A stretch of 64,000 nucleotides of DNA, taken from Mycteria americana (lineage: Eukaryota > Chordata > Aves > Ciconiiformes > Ciconiidae). Under the pieces are notes generated by a model that was not told where the DNA came from, ran no database searches, and was given only the letters and a program-made list of their open reading frames with translations. This document shows, in pieces, positions 29,871 through 42,794 of this stretch. Within the stretch, counting starts at the first letter, position 1. Each line of letters opens with the position of its first letter. Made by a program: the position numbers and the translations under genes. Where the stretch lies: positions 51,075,501 to 51,139,500 of the forward strand of contig NC_134370.1 in NCBI RefSeq assembly GCF_035582795.1. Direction: 5' to 3'.

Positions 29871-31860
29871 ATACTACAATTCGTTACATTTGCAAGGTAA
29901 GTTTTATTTCAGTTAATTCAAACAGTGAACACTTATAATTACCAGATGCAAAAAGTAGGTGTTTGATACAGAAATATATGCACCAATTTAGTATACATGC
30001 CTTTTAAGAAAAGTACAGATTTATGTCAGTGCCATACTATGTTTTCACAACAAAGGTTAATTTAAGAGCAAGTTTATCATGAAAGCTGCTCTTAATTGAC
30101 CAGTTTCCCCACACTTAATGCCAGTGCAAAAACAACTGGTTTCAGAACAAAGATCAAAGTAGCAGTATTAATTCACTTGTGACCTGAATATATGTGCTAA
30201 GGCCAGATTGATTCCTAGTCTCCCATATCTCTGCCTTCTCTTCCTCCACCCTAAAAAATAAGAACTCATGATTAAGTAAATACCAAATCAGAGAAGGTCA
30301 GTGACCCATTTTGTTCCAGGTACTGGAAGACGAAATTTAGACATCATAGCATTGCCAATACTGTACATGTGACAACAGAGGTTTTTTAAAAGCCTTAAGT
30401 TATAGGAGATACAGCATAAAGAACATGGTATGCATATAAGTAGTAAGTTGGTGGCTAAACATACTCTATGAGGGGACTGAGGCACTATCATTAATATCTT
30501 GGTGTTAGAAATGCCTTAGACACTTCTTACCATTATTCACTTTCATACATACTTCAAATATTTACATTTATTAGTGTTTGGTCCTATGCAGACATGCATA
30601 ATGGTAAACCTGTGCCTTCTACATTCTGAATCTTTGTCTAAACTCAAACGCAATGGTCAGTGAGTGAAATTTGTCTTCTCTCAAGTATGCAAAATGGTTT
30701 TCAAGAACAATAAATACCATTTGCAAAACAGATGCATCATACAAGAAGAGTATGTTATAAATCCTGAAATAAGTGTTAGTTTTCAGATTTTCTATATTTA
30801 AAACATTGTGTTTGGTCTATTTCTATTCATGTATTCTTCAACATGAAAACAACTCAGAACTACTTACTCTTGTTTCCTATGTAAAACAGGCAATGACTTC
30901 TGCTGCTGCATGTTTACCCAGCTAGCAGGTGCTCAAGACAAAAAAAAAAAAAAAAAAAAGTTGCTATTGTAGAAGATGCTCACCTCCAGTACTTCTGTAT
31001 TGGAACTGTCAACCAGTATCAGAGACTTTAGTGGAAGAGAAGATAATTTATTGCCTGACCAAATGAAAGTTTGTTCAGAAAGGTTCTCTCTGTTGTCTCT
31101 ACTGATTTGATATTCTTGAGATAAAGACAACCCATTATTAATGAATAAAAAAGTGAAGTTTTGGTGAGTGGGCTAGAAAACCCAACCAAATAGTTTAGGT
31201 GTAAACTTTTACTGTTTTAAGGCACAAGAATGATTATAATTATGAAGAGTACTAAAACAGTCCTACTAGCTTCAATTAAAAATGTAGGTAAAACATTGAC
31301 ACCTCAAAATACTAACTTTCCTGGTTTTTTAGTCTTAGGTAATAAATGTTATCATAGGCATACTGGGAACAGAGATGACAGCATGTTGTTTCATCACAGG
31401 GCAGGTAACAACTATAAAGTTAATACTAAAAGCACTAACTTGGGAAAGAAGCAGGTAAGGTTATCTTCTGCTAGCTGTTATCCAAGTCATCTTACTCCTT
31501 CAATTCAGAGAAGCAGAGAACAGTGCAGGGACATAAGTATTCAAACCTTTCCTGAGGCATATTTTGTTTTGTCTCACCCTGGAAATACTGTCTGATGTAA
31601 CTGCAGGGGAAGTGGGGCGGGGGTAAATCTTGGAGATCCTGGAGATTTTCCATGCCATTATGGAATATATAACATGAACATATTCAGATGTTATTGTATT
31701 CCTGGAGTAAAACTGAAGATTAGAAAATGCTTCTTTGGAACTCTACCACAATTTCTTGTTCAACCACGTGCAAAAGTAACTGCTTGAGGCAGGTCTCCAA
31801 ATGGAAAAAAAAGGATGGTTTTCAAAAAAACCTCTCAAAGTCTGTGAGACTTCTACTACT
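29871..31860. other. Short convergent spacer between RPS27L and LACTB
   Basis: About 2 kb separates the likely 3' ends of two convergent genes. It is AT-rich and includes an A20 run at 30940-30959. No gene is seen. Confidence 0.5.
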
Positions 31861-31883
31861 GGCTTCAAGAATGGGCTTTACAT

Positions 31884-31889
31884 TTTATT
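31884..31889 (-). terminator. LACTB: Candidate LACTB poly(A) signal
   Basis: TTTATT on the plus strand reads AATAAA on the minus strand about 0.9 kb past the LACTB stop codon. Nearer canonical signals were not evident. An internal-priming artefact or an alternative site cannot be excluded. Confidence 0.35.
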
Positions 31890-32781
31890 GAGTTATTTGA
31901 GTTCCTAATTCCTATATCTAAAGGAATATCTACATTACAGAATACAGTGCCATTTCTGGCTACCAAAGTTAGCATGTGTATCATTCAAAAACAATGAGAC
32001 AGTTCGACAGCTCACCATGTTGTGCTACTCCAGCATATTTGACTGTGGAAATAATACCCTTATTTCACCGTAAACTAGTTTCACACATTCTCTGTGTCCA
32101 ATAAAAATGGAAGAGAAGACATCTAAATAACAAAAAGATTTTTACTTAAATTATTCTAGCTTCATTCTTTTCTAATTCTTAGCAATCCACAGCTCTGACA
32201 AAAGCGTACTTCTGGTACAAATCTGCATTCTGGAGGTAGCTTCAAGATTTGGGTTTTGTTGGGTTTTTTTGCTTTTTAAGCAAATAAGCGCTATGTGAAA
32301 ATATAAAAATAAACAGTAAAACCATTTTCCTTTAAAAAGTAATACTGAACAGTTTTTGCAGACTGGAACTGTGAGAATAACGAATTACGTCTTTGTGTGC
32401 TCAAATCAAGATGAGAAATTTTTCAAAAGTTTAACATTTAAGGTAGATAATTTGTTGTTGTACTTCTCAGTGCAAGAAATCAATGCTAGTTTTTTATACC
32501 TTGGTCAAGTGCTTGACTGGATGAGAAAAAAACCTGCTAGTATAATGATAATTTACTACAGGAAGTCAAATTTGACTGTTACATTCTTCTTTTCTGTAAG
32601 TTAGGAACTTCCCTGAGAGATGAATTCCAGTTACACCTAAGTTTAGCACCACTAGTAGAAGTTAGTTAATTGAATTTTTGATGCTTTTTCTTCACGTATT
32701 CTTAGTGATCAGAGTCCAATTACACCCTTCTCTATTTATCATGTTTCAGTACCTTAAGTTCAGTTACACATATCTCTCTTT

Positions 32782-33325
32782 TTAATCTATATATTGTGCC
32801 CATTTTTCTTTATCAAATTCCCTTGCGATCTTTAAGGCAGTGCTGTTAAGGGAAACAGATTGCATATTACAGATAATACTAACAATTACTCCCCTAGGTG
32901 GTGCCACTATCCCAGTATCTATAGCTTCAGAGTCCAACTCTTCAGGAAGAATTAGGAGGACGCTACTTGCCCCCACTGCACCACCTGTATGAGATGCATA
33001 GTGTCTCTGCTGTCTGCAACAGCCATATTGTTGTTTTTTCTCTACTACAGCCCAAGCCATTGCATATTTACCATCCCTGTCCCACGATACTTCCGTTTTT
33101 GGCACTGGGGTCCACATCATTGCGACTGTGTCTGGCTTGAGGTACCCAGGAAGAAGTTTGCCATTAGTGTTTTTAAATTGTCCAGCTTGATAACTGTATA
33201 ACAAGGCATTTCCAAATTTCAGAAGGTCGCCTACTGATGACAGAAAGCCACCACCAGCCCACTTGTAAGAGTTGTCCACATACGGTGCATTTACCAGCCG
33301 TCCCTTTTTGTTGTAAACATAACAC
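32782..33325 (-). CDS. LACTB: LACTB coding exon 6 (last)
   Basis: The 544-nt exon has 181 codons including TAA, after one base completing Arg346. It follows a TTCTAG acceptor. It carries W-A-G-G-G-F-L-S and the active-site H-T-G-G, then P-P-R-G-V-I-V-S and a C-terminal W-A-Q-Y-I-D that is not in the human protein as I recall it. Confidence 0.95.
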
Positions 33326-36300
33326 CTAGAATTCAAGAAAATTCAACTTGTCATTCTCAGATACTATGCACAACTATTTTAAGCTGCCCTACCTTAAAAG
33401 AGCATGAGAGCTTAAATGAGAACAAGCTAATACATGCTCAGTCTCATGAAATGGTAGGGTTTTTTAAAATATATTGTTCTTAAATATATTTCTTGCAGAA
33501 AAATCAACAGGAAATTCAGATGGGAAAACAAAAATTAAGGTTATTTCTTAGGTTAGAAGCTTAGTTTCAATAAAGGTACTAATCCTTCTACTTACTTTTA
33601 GGATATACTAAAAGTAAAGGCAATATACAAATAAAAGATGCGACAGAAATCTATAGATCAGCCAGCACATGACTTTTCTTAAATCCCTGTACTAGATTTA
33701 AAGTGTTTTAAGAAAGAGGAATCCTACAACTATGCCGTGATTATCAGACACTGAGCTGAAATTTCACAGGTGACTGCTCTGAGACAGTAGTTTCCATTTA
33801 TGCTTGATTTCCCCCCACTGCCCCATTACAGTTGCCATATACTACAACAACTGAATATTCTGGAACTACTAAGAAAAGTGAGAAGCATGAAAGAGTTTTG
33901 CAAAACCTGTCATTAAAATACAAATTAGAAACTACCAACCAGAATTGCAGAATGAACTATCAGGAACAACACAATAAGAGCGCAGACTGAATCATGCTTT
34001 TGAAAGAAACAGTCCAATCATGACTGGATTAATTTCATACAACGTATGAAAAGGAATGTTGAATACCTATATAATCTGATGAATTTCAACCTTTGGCCTT
34101 TAGACCACAAGAGGTCCACGACTTGGAGAGTTGTGAAAAGGAACTACAAAAAAAAAAAAAAAAAAAAAGGTGGGGAGGGGGGCAGGGCAAGCCTACTATC
34201 AAACAGTACAGAGATACATTCCCTATCTAGTCTGCACTTATATTGGAAAACTTTTAGGGAACTTCTGAAAGCCATAACACTGAAAATCAGAGGTTGAAGC
34301 AAAGGAAGAGACACAAATGGTCCAAGACTACCATCAGCTCTGCCAGTGACTTGACTATCTCTGTGTCCCTACAGCCAGTTTTTCGATCACAATAAAACCT
34401 GTTACAAGGATGCTGAAACGCTTGACTTACACCTCTAATAGATTCAGAACATGAATTTTTAAACATTTTCATGTCAGTGAAATATAGTATAACCAAACCA
34501 CTAAACAAACCACAACATGTCAATATGTTCTTGTTTGAGGCACCAAGCTATTTGTGGAAGCAAAACCATCACATTAGCACCTCAGTTTTGCTTAACAATA
34601 AGTAGCCCAGAAAAAGACCCCTAAACCAGCATCTGTCCCAATTCTTTCATCCCTACCATACTTCAGTTTATAAAAGGATTAATATATACACATATATTTA
34701 AAAGAATGTGACTGTACAAGCTTGCTAATTTATGAGAACATCACTAGCATGCAGATCTACAGCCAGAAGAGCCTCTGAAAATTTGCAAGCAAAACAAATA
34801 CCAGCACAAAGCACCTTAGAATACAGCAGTAAAGCTATCCCTAAAACATTACAAACTGCTTTGTGTGTTGTGTATGTACATACACTTTAAATATAGACTT
34901 ATATGTAAGTACTATAAACTTTGGATTCAACATGGTCATCCCCATTTTCATTCTTTGAGAGCATTTTAGAAGCCAAACTTTTAAAAAATTTGTGTCTCAT
35001 TTTCGTGAGACTTTTTCCATAACCTGCTTTTGTGATTCAGTTAGAAATTTTGGTGCAGGAGAAGAATTAACAGGTGAGTCAATAAATCAATTTCAGAGCC
35101 CAGACAGGTAGGTCAATAAAATAAGACTGGAGAGAAAGACAAGAAAATCTACCCTTATCCACTATACTGGAATGGATTATCCAGTTACATAAATTTCTCT
35201 GGAGGCTTTTTTGGTTTTTTTGTGTTTGTTTGGTTGGGGTTTTTTTAAGTTAAAAAGAAATCAATTGGTCAAGCATGTTCTGTGTTAAACAGAATTTTAA
35301 TTCTGGTTAAAATTGATACTACAATTTAATTTATGAAAACCTTGTGTTACTGTGAGACTAATAAAATTCCACAGAACTCTTAAAGAGTCAGTATATTAAG
35401 CAAACCAAGGTTAACTGTATATTCTAACATAATCTCCTAGTTACTCCTTTATTTTACTCTATTTACACTTACCTGCTTATTTGTACCCAAAATAAGTGCA
35501 AACTACAAAGTCACCCCTGCCACTCCCCCCCATATATACTCTTATAACAGGAAATACTTATTTCCTATGCTGTAATTTTACATGCTAATTACAGAACCAA
35601 TACCATAATGCTGACATAAAATCAGTTACATGACTAACTTTGACATAACATAAGCCACTTCATTTAAAAGCCTGGAAAAAAAAGAAAAAAAAATTTCACA
35701 CATTCTTAATTCAGTTGGCTTAATAAAGATAGAAAGAGCAACAATTGTTGTGGAAAAAAAGTTTCATCCTTGTTTACCTTGCTCTGTTATATATCATTGC
35801 TTCATTGTCATCTAGTACAGTCGATAGCATATCCAAATCACGAAACATTTTTAGCATATAATCTGTAAATTTTTGTCCTGAAACTCTCTCCACAACAGCG
35901 CTTAAGAGAGTAAAGCCATACGTTGAATACAAGAACTGACTACCTTGAAGAAACACAATGAGAAAGGGAGGGGGGGGGGAAGTTAGCCACATGATGCTTA
36001 AATGGAATCTGAAGGATAAAATTTAAGTAATCACATGTGCAAATAAAACTATATATAGCAATAAATAACCAATTAAAAGACTCCCCCTCCAGCCTCATTT
36101 TAATATGATGTGAATCACAAGCTTATGATACTGGGCCCCAGGAATTTCTATACTGCAGCAGACACAGATACTTGCTAAGTGCAGGTAGCTCCGAGAACAG
36201 CACTAAAAAATTTCCAGGCATCTGTGTGTATAGCCAGGTTTCATGCCAAGATGTGAAAACTGACATTTAATATCCTTTCCACAATATTTACCATACCAGT

Positions 36301-39300
36301 TCTAACAAGAATGCCTATATTTGAAAAGCTGAAGCAAACCATAAAATTACTTCTTAAAAGAGGCTCACCTACTTGACTTGTTTGGGCGTCTATACCCTAG
36401 AGATGGGTAGGACAAGGGTAGGACTCACTCAAGGTTTTCAAAGGTCTTGATCACTTTTATCAGAGTGTTCCTAGTTCTAGGTTTCTAGTTCTAGAATATC
36501 CTGAAAGATTATATGAACACTAACATGCATATTATTTAAGACAATATAATTTATTTACAAAACAATGTTTCATTTTTTAAATCTCATTCTTGCAGTAACG
36601 CCTTTTATGAAACATCTACATATCAAGCAGCTGCCAAACTGCCTACAGTTGAGACAGATCTCTTATTTGAAATAATTCCTAGAACTCTCCAAGACAGTAA
36701 GTGGTTAACTTCTCCCCCTTCCTACCCCTCTCCCCTTAAATGCACATTATTTACTGTTTATCAGCAATGCATATCATTTGCCTGTTAACCTAACTCATTT
36801 AGAACTTACACCTGAAGTTCCTCAGTGTCTCTCTAGAATTAACTTAAATAATTCCAACAATAAATAACCTCAACAGTTCTGTGATTCTGTGGTCTTTCTG
36901 CAGACTTTTTTAGCTCTGGTTTAGTGCCTCACTAAATTTTTTTGCTTTTGGTTCATATCTAGAAGGCCCAGAGCATGAATACAGCAAGTTGGTATTACAA
37001 AATACTTTGTAGACACAAATTTGTTACCAAAATTATAATCTGCTTTAGCATTTATAAATTCAGTAACTGGTACGTTTCATAGCACTTACTGCATTACTTA
37101 GAGCTCCTGGGAGAAAAGTCTTGTTTCTACCTGAGGTCCCACTTTCTCTTCTCCCCTGCATTATCTGGGACTCTTTGCATTACCTTTTAAGTTTTGGCTA
37201 CATCACACTTTGAACCTGCTGGGTTATGGTGCAGATAAACCATTAGAAGGTAGCTATATAAGCATAATTCTTTAAGTCAGTAGATCGGTAAAGATATCTA
37301 TACAAGACTTATCTAAAATTGAACTGATAAAATCCTGATCAGTTCAGTCTTCAAAAGTTACATCAGTTTTAAGACAATTACATGACCCAATGGTTTGTGC
37401 AGAACAGCCCAAATACTTCTCTGTTAAGCTTTTAATGGGTCACAAAAAGAAAAAAAAAGGGGGGGCAGAATAAGACAAAAACCCCACATAAACACTCTTT
37501 ACTGGACTCTACTATCCTCATTGCATGTAAAACAATTTGAAACAAAAATTTCACCAGAAGAGCACATTTTGGTCAAAATGAATAGAAACTCACCTGGTTT
37601 AAAGAATAAAGGATCATTTTTAAATATCTTCAGTGATTCAATCACACTTTCAAATTTTTCCTTCAAATAATACTCTTCTTGCTCAAATTCCTTATCTCTC
37701 CTGCCAGGTTTTGAATTTTGGCTTTTTACCTCACCTTCGTGTTCTTTCCTTGGTTTGAGAGAATCAGTCTTTTCAATCCCTTTGCCCTCTTTTTCTTTTT
37801 GTTCTTTATCCTGGTAGGGTTTTGTTAGTTTAAACGCTCTGCTTGCCTTTTCCTTTTCTTCCTTTACTTTTGTAATATCTTTTTCATAGTGACGAATCCC
37901 ACTCAAGTGTGAAACTAACAGTCTTGTAGTAATAGCGACCTAGGTAGAAAGGACAATATTTAAATGTGAGCTCTCTTCATTAAAGACATGATGCACACTA
38001 AATCACCAGAAAAGTAAAATTCAACATGACGAGGAACAAAGATATAAGACCTTTTAAATATCATGTATTAAACCCAGTTAAAATATATACATATATATAC
38101 ACACAGTACACACTTGATATAAAACTGAAGATCCAAATTTCCAGCGTTGCTTTTTCTAACAGCAAACATCAGTACTTGTCTAAATGGTTTTTGATGTTTT
38201 ACAGGAACAGGTCCAGATACAGGCACCTGTACACATATGGCTGTGCAATGACAGGAATGAAAATCCAAAAAAGTGTTACCAATGAACAGTTACATACCTT
38301 TTCACCCTCGTAGACTTTTTCTGGAAATTCAGGGACATATTTCTGCACTGGAGCATCTAAATCCAGTTTCCCCTCTTCCCACAATTTAGCAACAGCCATC
38401 ATTGTAAGACACTTGCTAATACTAGCAATTCGCATGATCGTCTCTGGCTTACATAGGACACGATTCTCTACATCAGCATAACCCAAACCTTTAAGAAAAT
38501 AAAAACAGTGTGGTAAATATTTTGCAGAGACATGCTGAATTAATTACTTGCAATGAACTAGATTTACTGGCTCTTTAAAATGTTATTCCTCTAGCTAAAC
38601 TAGGACATGAAGCATTGGACCATCCCTGTTCCTGCTTCAATTAAGTTAATAACATTTTAATGTAGTAGGAACTGTTAATCAAAGCCCATTGTATTGGCCA
38701 ATGGAATCCCAAGTTACTGATTAAGACTACAAAACAAACCTAATGATAAATGAGATTGAAGATTAAGCTGAAATTTACTCTCCTGAGGTCAAATATTCAA
38801 TGTAGAAAAACTAAAGAGACCAAAATCTAGACTGTAAAATAACTGACCCAACAGTCATAAATACTGCTTTTATTGTTCTGAATTAATGGTTGAAACAGTA
38901 AAGGGTCTTATTTTATCAATACGGAAATTGAGAAAGGAAACTACTCACAAACTCATAGCAACTACCTAGGCTGTAAAGCTTCACAAAACAGTTATGTTTC
39001 AACATCACCCAGCATGATTTCAATTAAAAGACAGCTTAATAGTCTCCATACCAGCGTTTTCCTATGTAACCAACCCACAAGTCTGGTAGCAAGAACTGTA
39101 ATTAATACGGCATTATCAAGCTCCCATACTAGTCTTCAATTTGAGCTAGGTTTGAAGAAACTGTGCCAGGGACGTTGCAGCATAAAAAGCAATGAAATGC
39201 AGTAATGACATATTTGCAGTTTTCACTACAAGCAAGGCCTGCAAGCGATGTATGTCTGCCTATATAAAACTGTAGTCTAATAATGAACTACTCAGAAAAA

Positions 39301-42076
39301 AAAAACCTTGCCAAAATACAAGAAATAAACCAGATGACACGTCAGTTGCCCAAGACCCTTTCTTTTACGCAAAGTTGCTACCCAAGTGCTTGCATGATGC
39401 TTGTGAATGCAGATGCTGTGCCCCTCAGTGAAAATACCTTCCAAATCTCAAATCACTCCCATCAGTTTAGCAAGAAAGCAGGTTTAGTACTGTGGTCAGA
39501 GAATACACGCAACTCACACCTGTTCCTATTTTTTCCTCACACAAAGAAGGGAGGAGGACAACAAAATGAGCCAGAAGTCTGCTAGAGCAGTGTTACCCAC
39601 CTCCCAGCTGCCTTACTCAAGGCAGTGTTGTTCTCTATATCCATATGCAGTAGGGTAGAGAAAGCTCTGCCATGGCTTATGCTCCCACATGTAGTTGTCT
39701 TGCTACTAGATCTGGCAGTCCTGGTGATAAACCACAACCCTGGCACTAGTTCCCTCAGACACTTCCCTGCATGTCAAGGAAGGTATTCTGCAGAAGTCTT
39801 ATAAAAACTTCTGTTTTCGTTGCTAGATAATTTGAGACCAGAAAAAGCTATCTGATTTGTGAAAGTCTGTGATAAAGTTTCTAGCACAATTTTCTTATTA
39901 GGCCACATTACAAAAGGTACAAGAGGCTCTCCAACTCACTTTTGTCATGATGAAAGGGAAATGAAAACCTATAATCAGCTTTATACATATATAAAAGTTA
40001 ATGTAACAACAGAATGTCAGAAGAAAGTTAGTAACAATCTTACAAAGATTTTTTTTTCAAATTCTGTAACACATTAATGAAATATGTTGCCGTTTACTAC
40101 TACCATTTAAGTTGTCCAAAAAACCCAAAACACATTCTGAAAGTGTTTCTGAAAATAGACACACAGTTTGGTGGGTTTTTTAAATAAACATCAAATGTCT
40201 ACATTATATGAGCAGTACTAACAGACTCTATTTAAAACTAAACTGTGTAATCAGAAAAATCACTTGCAATTTCTGGAAGGATGACACCTGTTAAATCTCA
40301 GTACCTTCCCAGTAAAAATCTACACCTCAGCCCACAAATGGGAGACAGATCACCAAATGTGAGCCATTATTACTCTGACTATCAAGTTCCTGTGGGAAGA
40401 ACAGTTCTTTACCTCCTATATACAATTCCACCAGACCACTGTACAGCTGTGTGCCTAGAATATAAGTATATTCAAAGACCGATCTGACAAATTAATGGAA
40501 GAAAGGTTCCTAAACATAACTGTTGAGATACAGTAACACATTCAGGAAGTTAATAAATTACCGATTCCTGGAAATTATTGAAGTTTACCAAGGAAAGTAT
40601 CACTTCATACTCTCTAGGCACCTGTTTCTGGCCACTGTCTGGAGACAGGACATCAAGTGGATGAAATCCCAGCCTGATCGGTGTGTCCAAATTGTTCATT
40701 TTTAAAACATTCATCACTTCCCAACAGCATGCACAGCTACTACTCCCGTATACTAACCTTCTGACCAGACTTCCTTTCCATCTACAGAAACTCCAACTAG
40801 TATACCTGGGATTCCTGCTTCATCCTGTCAAAAAAAATGGACAGAAGACATTACGAAGGATCTTTACAGTTAAAAAACACCTTCTCCCAAACCCTAAAAA
40901 TACAAAAGCAATCCTACAAATACACCTGCACATTGTTGTCACATTACAGTTGAAATTTCGTTAAAGACTAGTTGGGCTGAACTGATATGAACTGCTTTTG
41001 TAAAGCAGACATTTTAACCCAGCAACTGGGAAAAATATATGTAACAACAATAATAATTTAAAGAAAATACTTTATTTAATAATTTAATTAAATCAGCGAC
41101 CAGGACATGCAAGAAAAACTGAATAGAAACAAAACATTACAGAGTTAATATGCAACATGCAAACTGTATCATGTCTTAGCAAGCAGAATTTCAAAGGAGC
41201 TTCAGTTAAATTTTCAAAGTCACTATAACATGCTTTTTAAACAACCCCCTTGCCTCTCTCTCTCCTTCCTACAGCCTTTAAGGCCTTCCCTTGTTCTCAC
41301 ATAGCCCATACTGCACCATACTTCCACCAGCTCCCCACATCAAGCTCTGCCTGGCCTAAGCTTCCCAAGCACTGCCAGCCTTCACTGATACGACATTAAG
41401 AAGAAAAATAATGACATATTCTGTAAGACAGCTACCGTGACATTCAGCGATTCATTTGTGACAGCTGAGCGGGAACTCAACGAGTACGCAGGAGCTGCGG
41501 GCGGGGCGGAGGCCCTGCGCGCCCGCGGCGGGACAGGACGGGGCGGGCGGGAGCGGCTCCTCACCGGAGAGCCAGCGGCTGGAGGTGAGCCCCGGCAGCT
41601 CGGCGGGGTTCGCCCTCCCCCTCCAGGCGCGGGGCCCCCAAAAAACGTTCCCGCCCGACAACGCTTGACCGAAATCTCTTGCAGCGATGCCGAAGTCCAC
41701 GGAACGAGATACAAGCCCACCTCCCGCCTCACGGAGGTGAGGGCTGGCTCGCACAGCACCAGACACGGGGTGAGACCCCGGCTCCCCTTCAGCCCCGCTC
41801 GCTCAGCACCTTAATCCTCCGCAGGAGGTCCCTGCTCCTCTCGATGGCCGCGCCGAAGCCCCGAGGGGGCGGCAGCGGATTTCCCTTCGCCTCCGCCTCC
41901 TGCCCGCCGTCAGCCTCGCAGCCCGCCGGCACCTTCACCCCCAGCGCCAGCCCCAGCGCCAGCCCCCAGCCCCAGGGCCGCGCCCTGGCACCGCCGCCCC
42001 CTCGCCGGGGCGCCGACAGCCGCCCGGCCCGCCCGGGGGCCGCCGCCCGCTGCAGGGCCCGCGCCAGGCCGTACAT
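32782..42076 (-). CDS. LACTB: LACTB, mitochondrial serine beta-lactamase-like protein (526 aa, six exons)
   Basis: The joined exons 41810-42076, 40758-40824, 38298-38488, 37594-37939, 35778-35943 and 32782-33325 give 1581 nt, or 526 residues plus TAA; human LACTB has 547. LACTB descends from bacterial penicillin-binding/class C beta-lactamase proteins. It is imported to the mitochondrial intermembrane space, forms filaments and acts as a serine peptidase affecting lipid metabolism. The N-terminus is Arg/Ala-rich with a Gly-Leu-Ala hydrophobic segment, which fits a targeting/anchor sequence. The nucleophile motif S-I-S-K is at about residues 134-137, the Y-S-T motif at about 296-298, and the K-T-G-equivalent H-T-G-G at about 458-461. 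A Lys/Glu-rich insert of about 65 residues lies between (about 197-262). All three catalytic motifs are intact. The N-terminal part is shorter than in human, and the C-terminus has a few extra residues. Confidence 0.95.
33326..35777 (-). other. LACTB: LACTB intron 5
   Basis: About 2.45 kb, AT-rich, with an A21 run at 34148-34168. No exon or RNA gene is recognised. Confidence 0.8.
35778..35943 (-). CDS. LACTB: LACTB coding exon 5
   Basis: The 166-nt exon carries the second catalytic motif (L-Y-S-T-Y-G) and the following helix, ending N-R-A before a GTAAAC donor. Its acceptor has a strong pyrimidine tract that includes a run of C. Confidence 0.94.
35944..37593 (-). other. LACTB: LACTB intron 4
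   Basis: About 1.65 kb. A short imperfect duplication (TTCTAGTTCTAG-like) is near 36468-36495. A few bases near 36880 resemble the terminal octamer repeats of CR1 elements, but this is too short to call. Confidence 0.75.
37594..37939 (-). CDS. LACTB: LACTB coding exon 4 (charged insert)
   Basis: The 346-nt exon begins V-A-I-T-T-R-L-L-V-S-H-L-S-G-I-R-H-Y and contains the Lys/Glu-rich low-complexity insert characteristic of vertebrate LACTB. It ends F-F-K-P before GTGAGT. The insert aligns only loosely with human, as expected for a flexible loop. Confidence 0.94.
37940..38297 (-). other. LACTB: LACTB intron 3
   Basis: A 358-nt intron with GTATGT donor and CTACCTAG acceptor. It contains a short TA/CA dinucleotide stretch near 38089-38105. 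Confidence 0.85.
38298..38488 (-). CDS. LACTB: LACTB coding exon 3 (nucleophile serine)
   Basis: The 191-nt exon starts with the last two bases of Gly112, then L-G-Y-A-D-V-E-N-R, and carries R-I-A-S-I-S-K with catalytic Ser and Lys. It ends Y-E-G-E-K before GTATGT. Confidence 0.95.
38489..40757 (-). other. LACTB: LACTB intron 2
   Basis: About 2.3 kb, AT-rich, with no exon or repeat element that I can name. Confidence 0.8.
40758..40824 (-). CDS. LACTB: LACTB coding exon 2
   Basis: The 67-nt exon begins D-E-A-G-I-P-G-I-L-V-G-V-S-V-D-G and ends W-S-E plus one base of Gly. The acceptor is TTGACAG and the donor GTTAGT. It aligns with the human D-E-V-G-A-P-G-I-V segment. Confidence 0.94.
40825..41809 (-). 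other. LACTB: LACTB intron 1
   Basis: About 1 kb. It is CpG-rich next to exon 1 (to about 41470) and AT-rich beyond. The donor is GTGCTG, a weak but valid GT site. Confidence 0.8.
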
Positions 42077-42660
42077 GACTGCGCCGCGCCTCCTCGCCAC
42101 CGCCTCACCGGGTGCCCGCCAGGCAGCTCCAGCCGCTCCCGAGCGTTCGCTCGGCCGAGCTCCGAGCGAATCGAGGGAGGGCAGCCGCTCGCCTCACGGC
42201 GTAGCGCGGCCCCGCGCCCGGTGGCGGCGGGGCCGGAGCCGGCGAGGCAGGCGCGGCCCCGGAGCCGCTCGGGGCGAGCGGAGTCCCGGCAGCGACGGGC
42301 CGGGCCTGGCAGGCCGCACAGGCTCGCGCTTCCCGGCGCCCCGCAGGGCCTCTCCCGAGGGCGAGGGACGGGACCCTGCCGGCATGGCGGGCTCGGGCGG
42401 CCGCCGCGCTGTCGGGAAGCGAGCGGAAAGCGGTGGCGAGGGGGACAGCGCAACTCGCTCTTCCGCAGGCTGGATTAAGTGCAGGTTAAAACCGGGCTCG
42501 ATCTGACGAGCCGCCTGCCGGTGCCGTGACCTGCGCCCCTCTCCGAGCCTGGCGGGCAGCTAACGGAACGGCCCTCCGGCCGGGGCGGCGGCGGGCCCCG
42601 CGGAAGGACGCCCGGCCGGCGGCCTCCTCCCCGGCAGTCGGGCCGCTTCCCCGGGGCTCC
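41470..42660 (-). promoter_or_regulatory. LACTB: CpG island over LACTB promoter and exon 1
   Basis: Dense CpG sequence covers exon 1, the exon-proximal part of intron 1 and about 580 bp upstream of the ATG. No TATA box is placed convincingly. Long open frames on both strands here are GC artefacts. The transcription start lies somewhere above 42076. Confidence 0.78.
41810..42076 (-). CDS. LACTB: LACTB coding exon 1 (mitochondrial targeting region)
   Basis: The 267-nt exon encodes 89 residues from ATG at 42074-42076. The start M-Y-G-L-A-R-A-L matches the position and style of the human M-Y-R-L start. An upstream in-frame GTG at 42098-42100 is not needed. The exon includes a Gly/Leu/Ala hydrophobic stretch coded by an internal CAGCGCCAGCCCC-type tandem repeat. 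It ends I-E-R-S-R-D-L-L-R-R-I-K, aligned with human I-E-S-S-R-D-L-L. Confidence 0.9.
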
Positions 42661-42794
42661 TCACGTCTGGCTGGTGAAGGCGATTTAAAGCTGGTTTGCA
42701 TAACCACCAAAAGCCACCTGTGTGTCCAAATGCAGTAACAGGCAGTATTTGGCAACATGAGTCAAATCCCTGTGAATCCTTCCCAAATCCTTAG

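Noticed and set aside
36878-36900. CTGTGATTCTGTGG resembling the end of a CR1 element
   Set aside because: Only about two octamer-like units are present and no CR1 body lies beside them. Too short to call.
42077-42100. Upstream in-frame GTG as LACTB start
   Set aside because: The ATG at 42074-42076 gives a start aligned with the human M-Y-R-L beginning. A GTG start is not expected for this nuclear gene.
41679-42506. 275-codon plus-strand open frame opposite LACTB exon 1
   Set aside because: It is a CpG-island shadow of the minus-strand LACTB exon, with low-complexity Arg/Pro/Gly composition.
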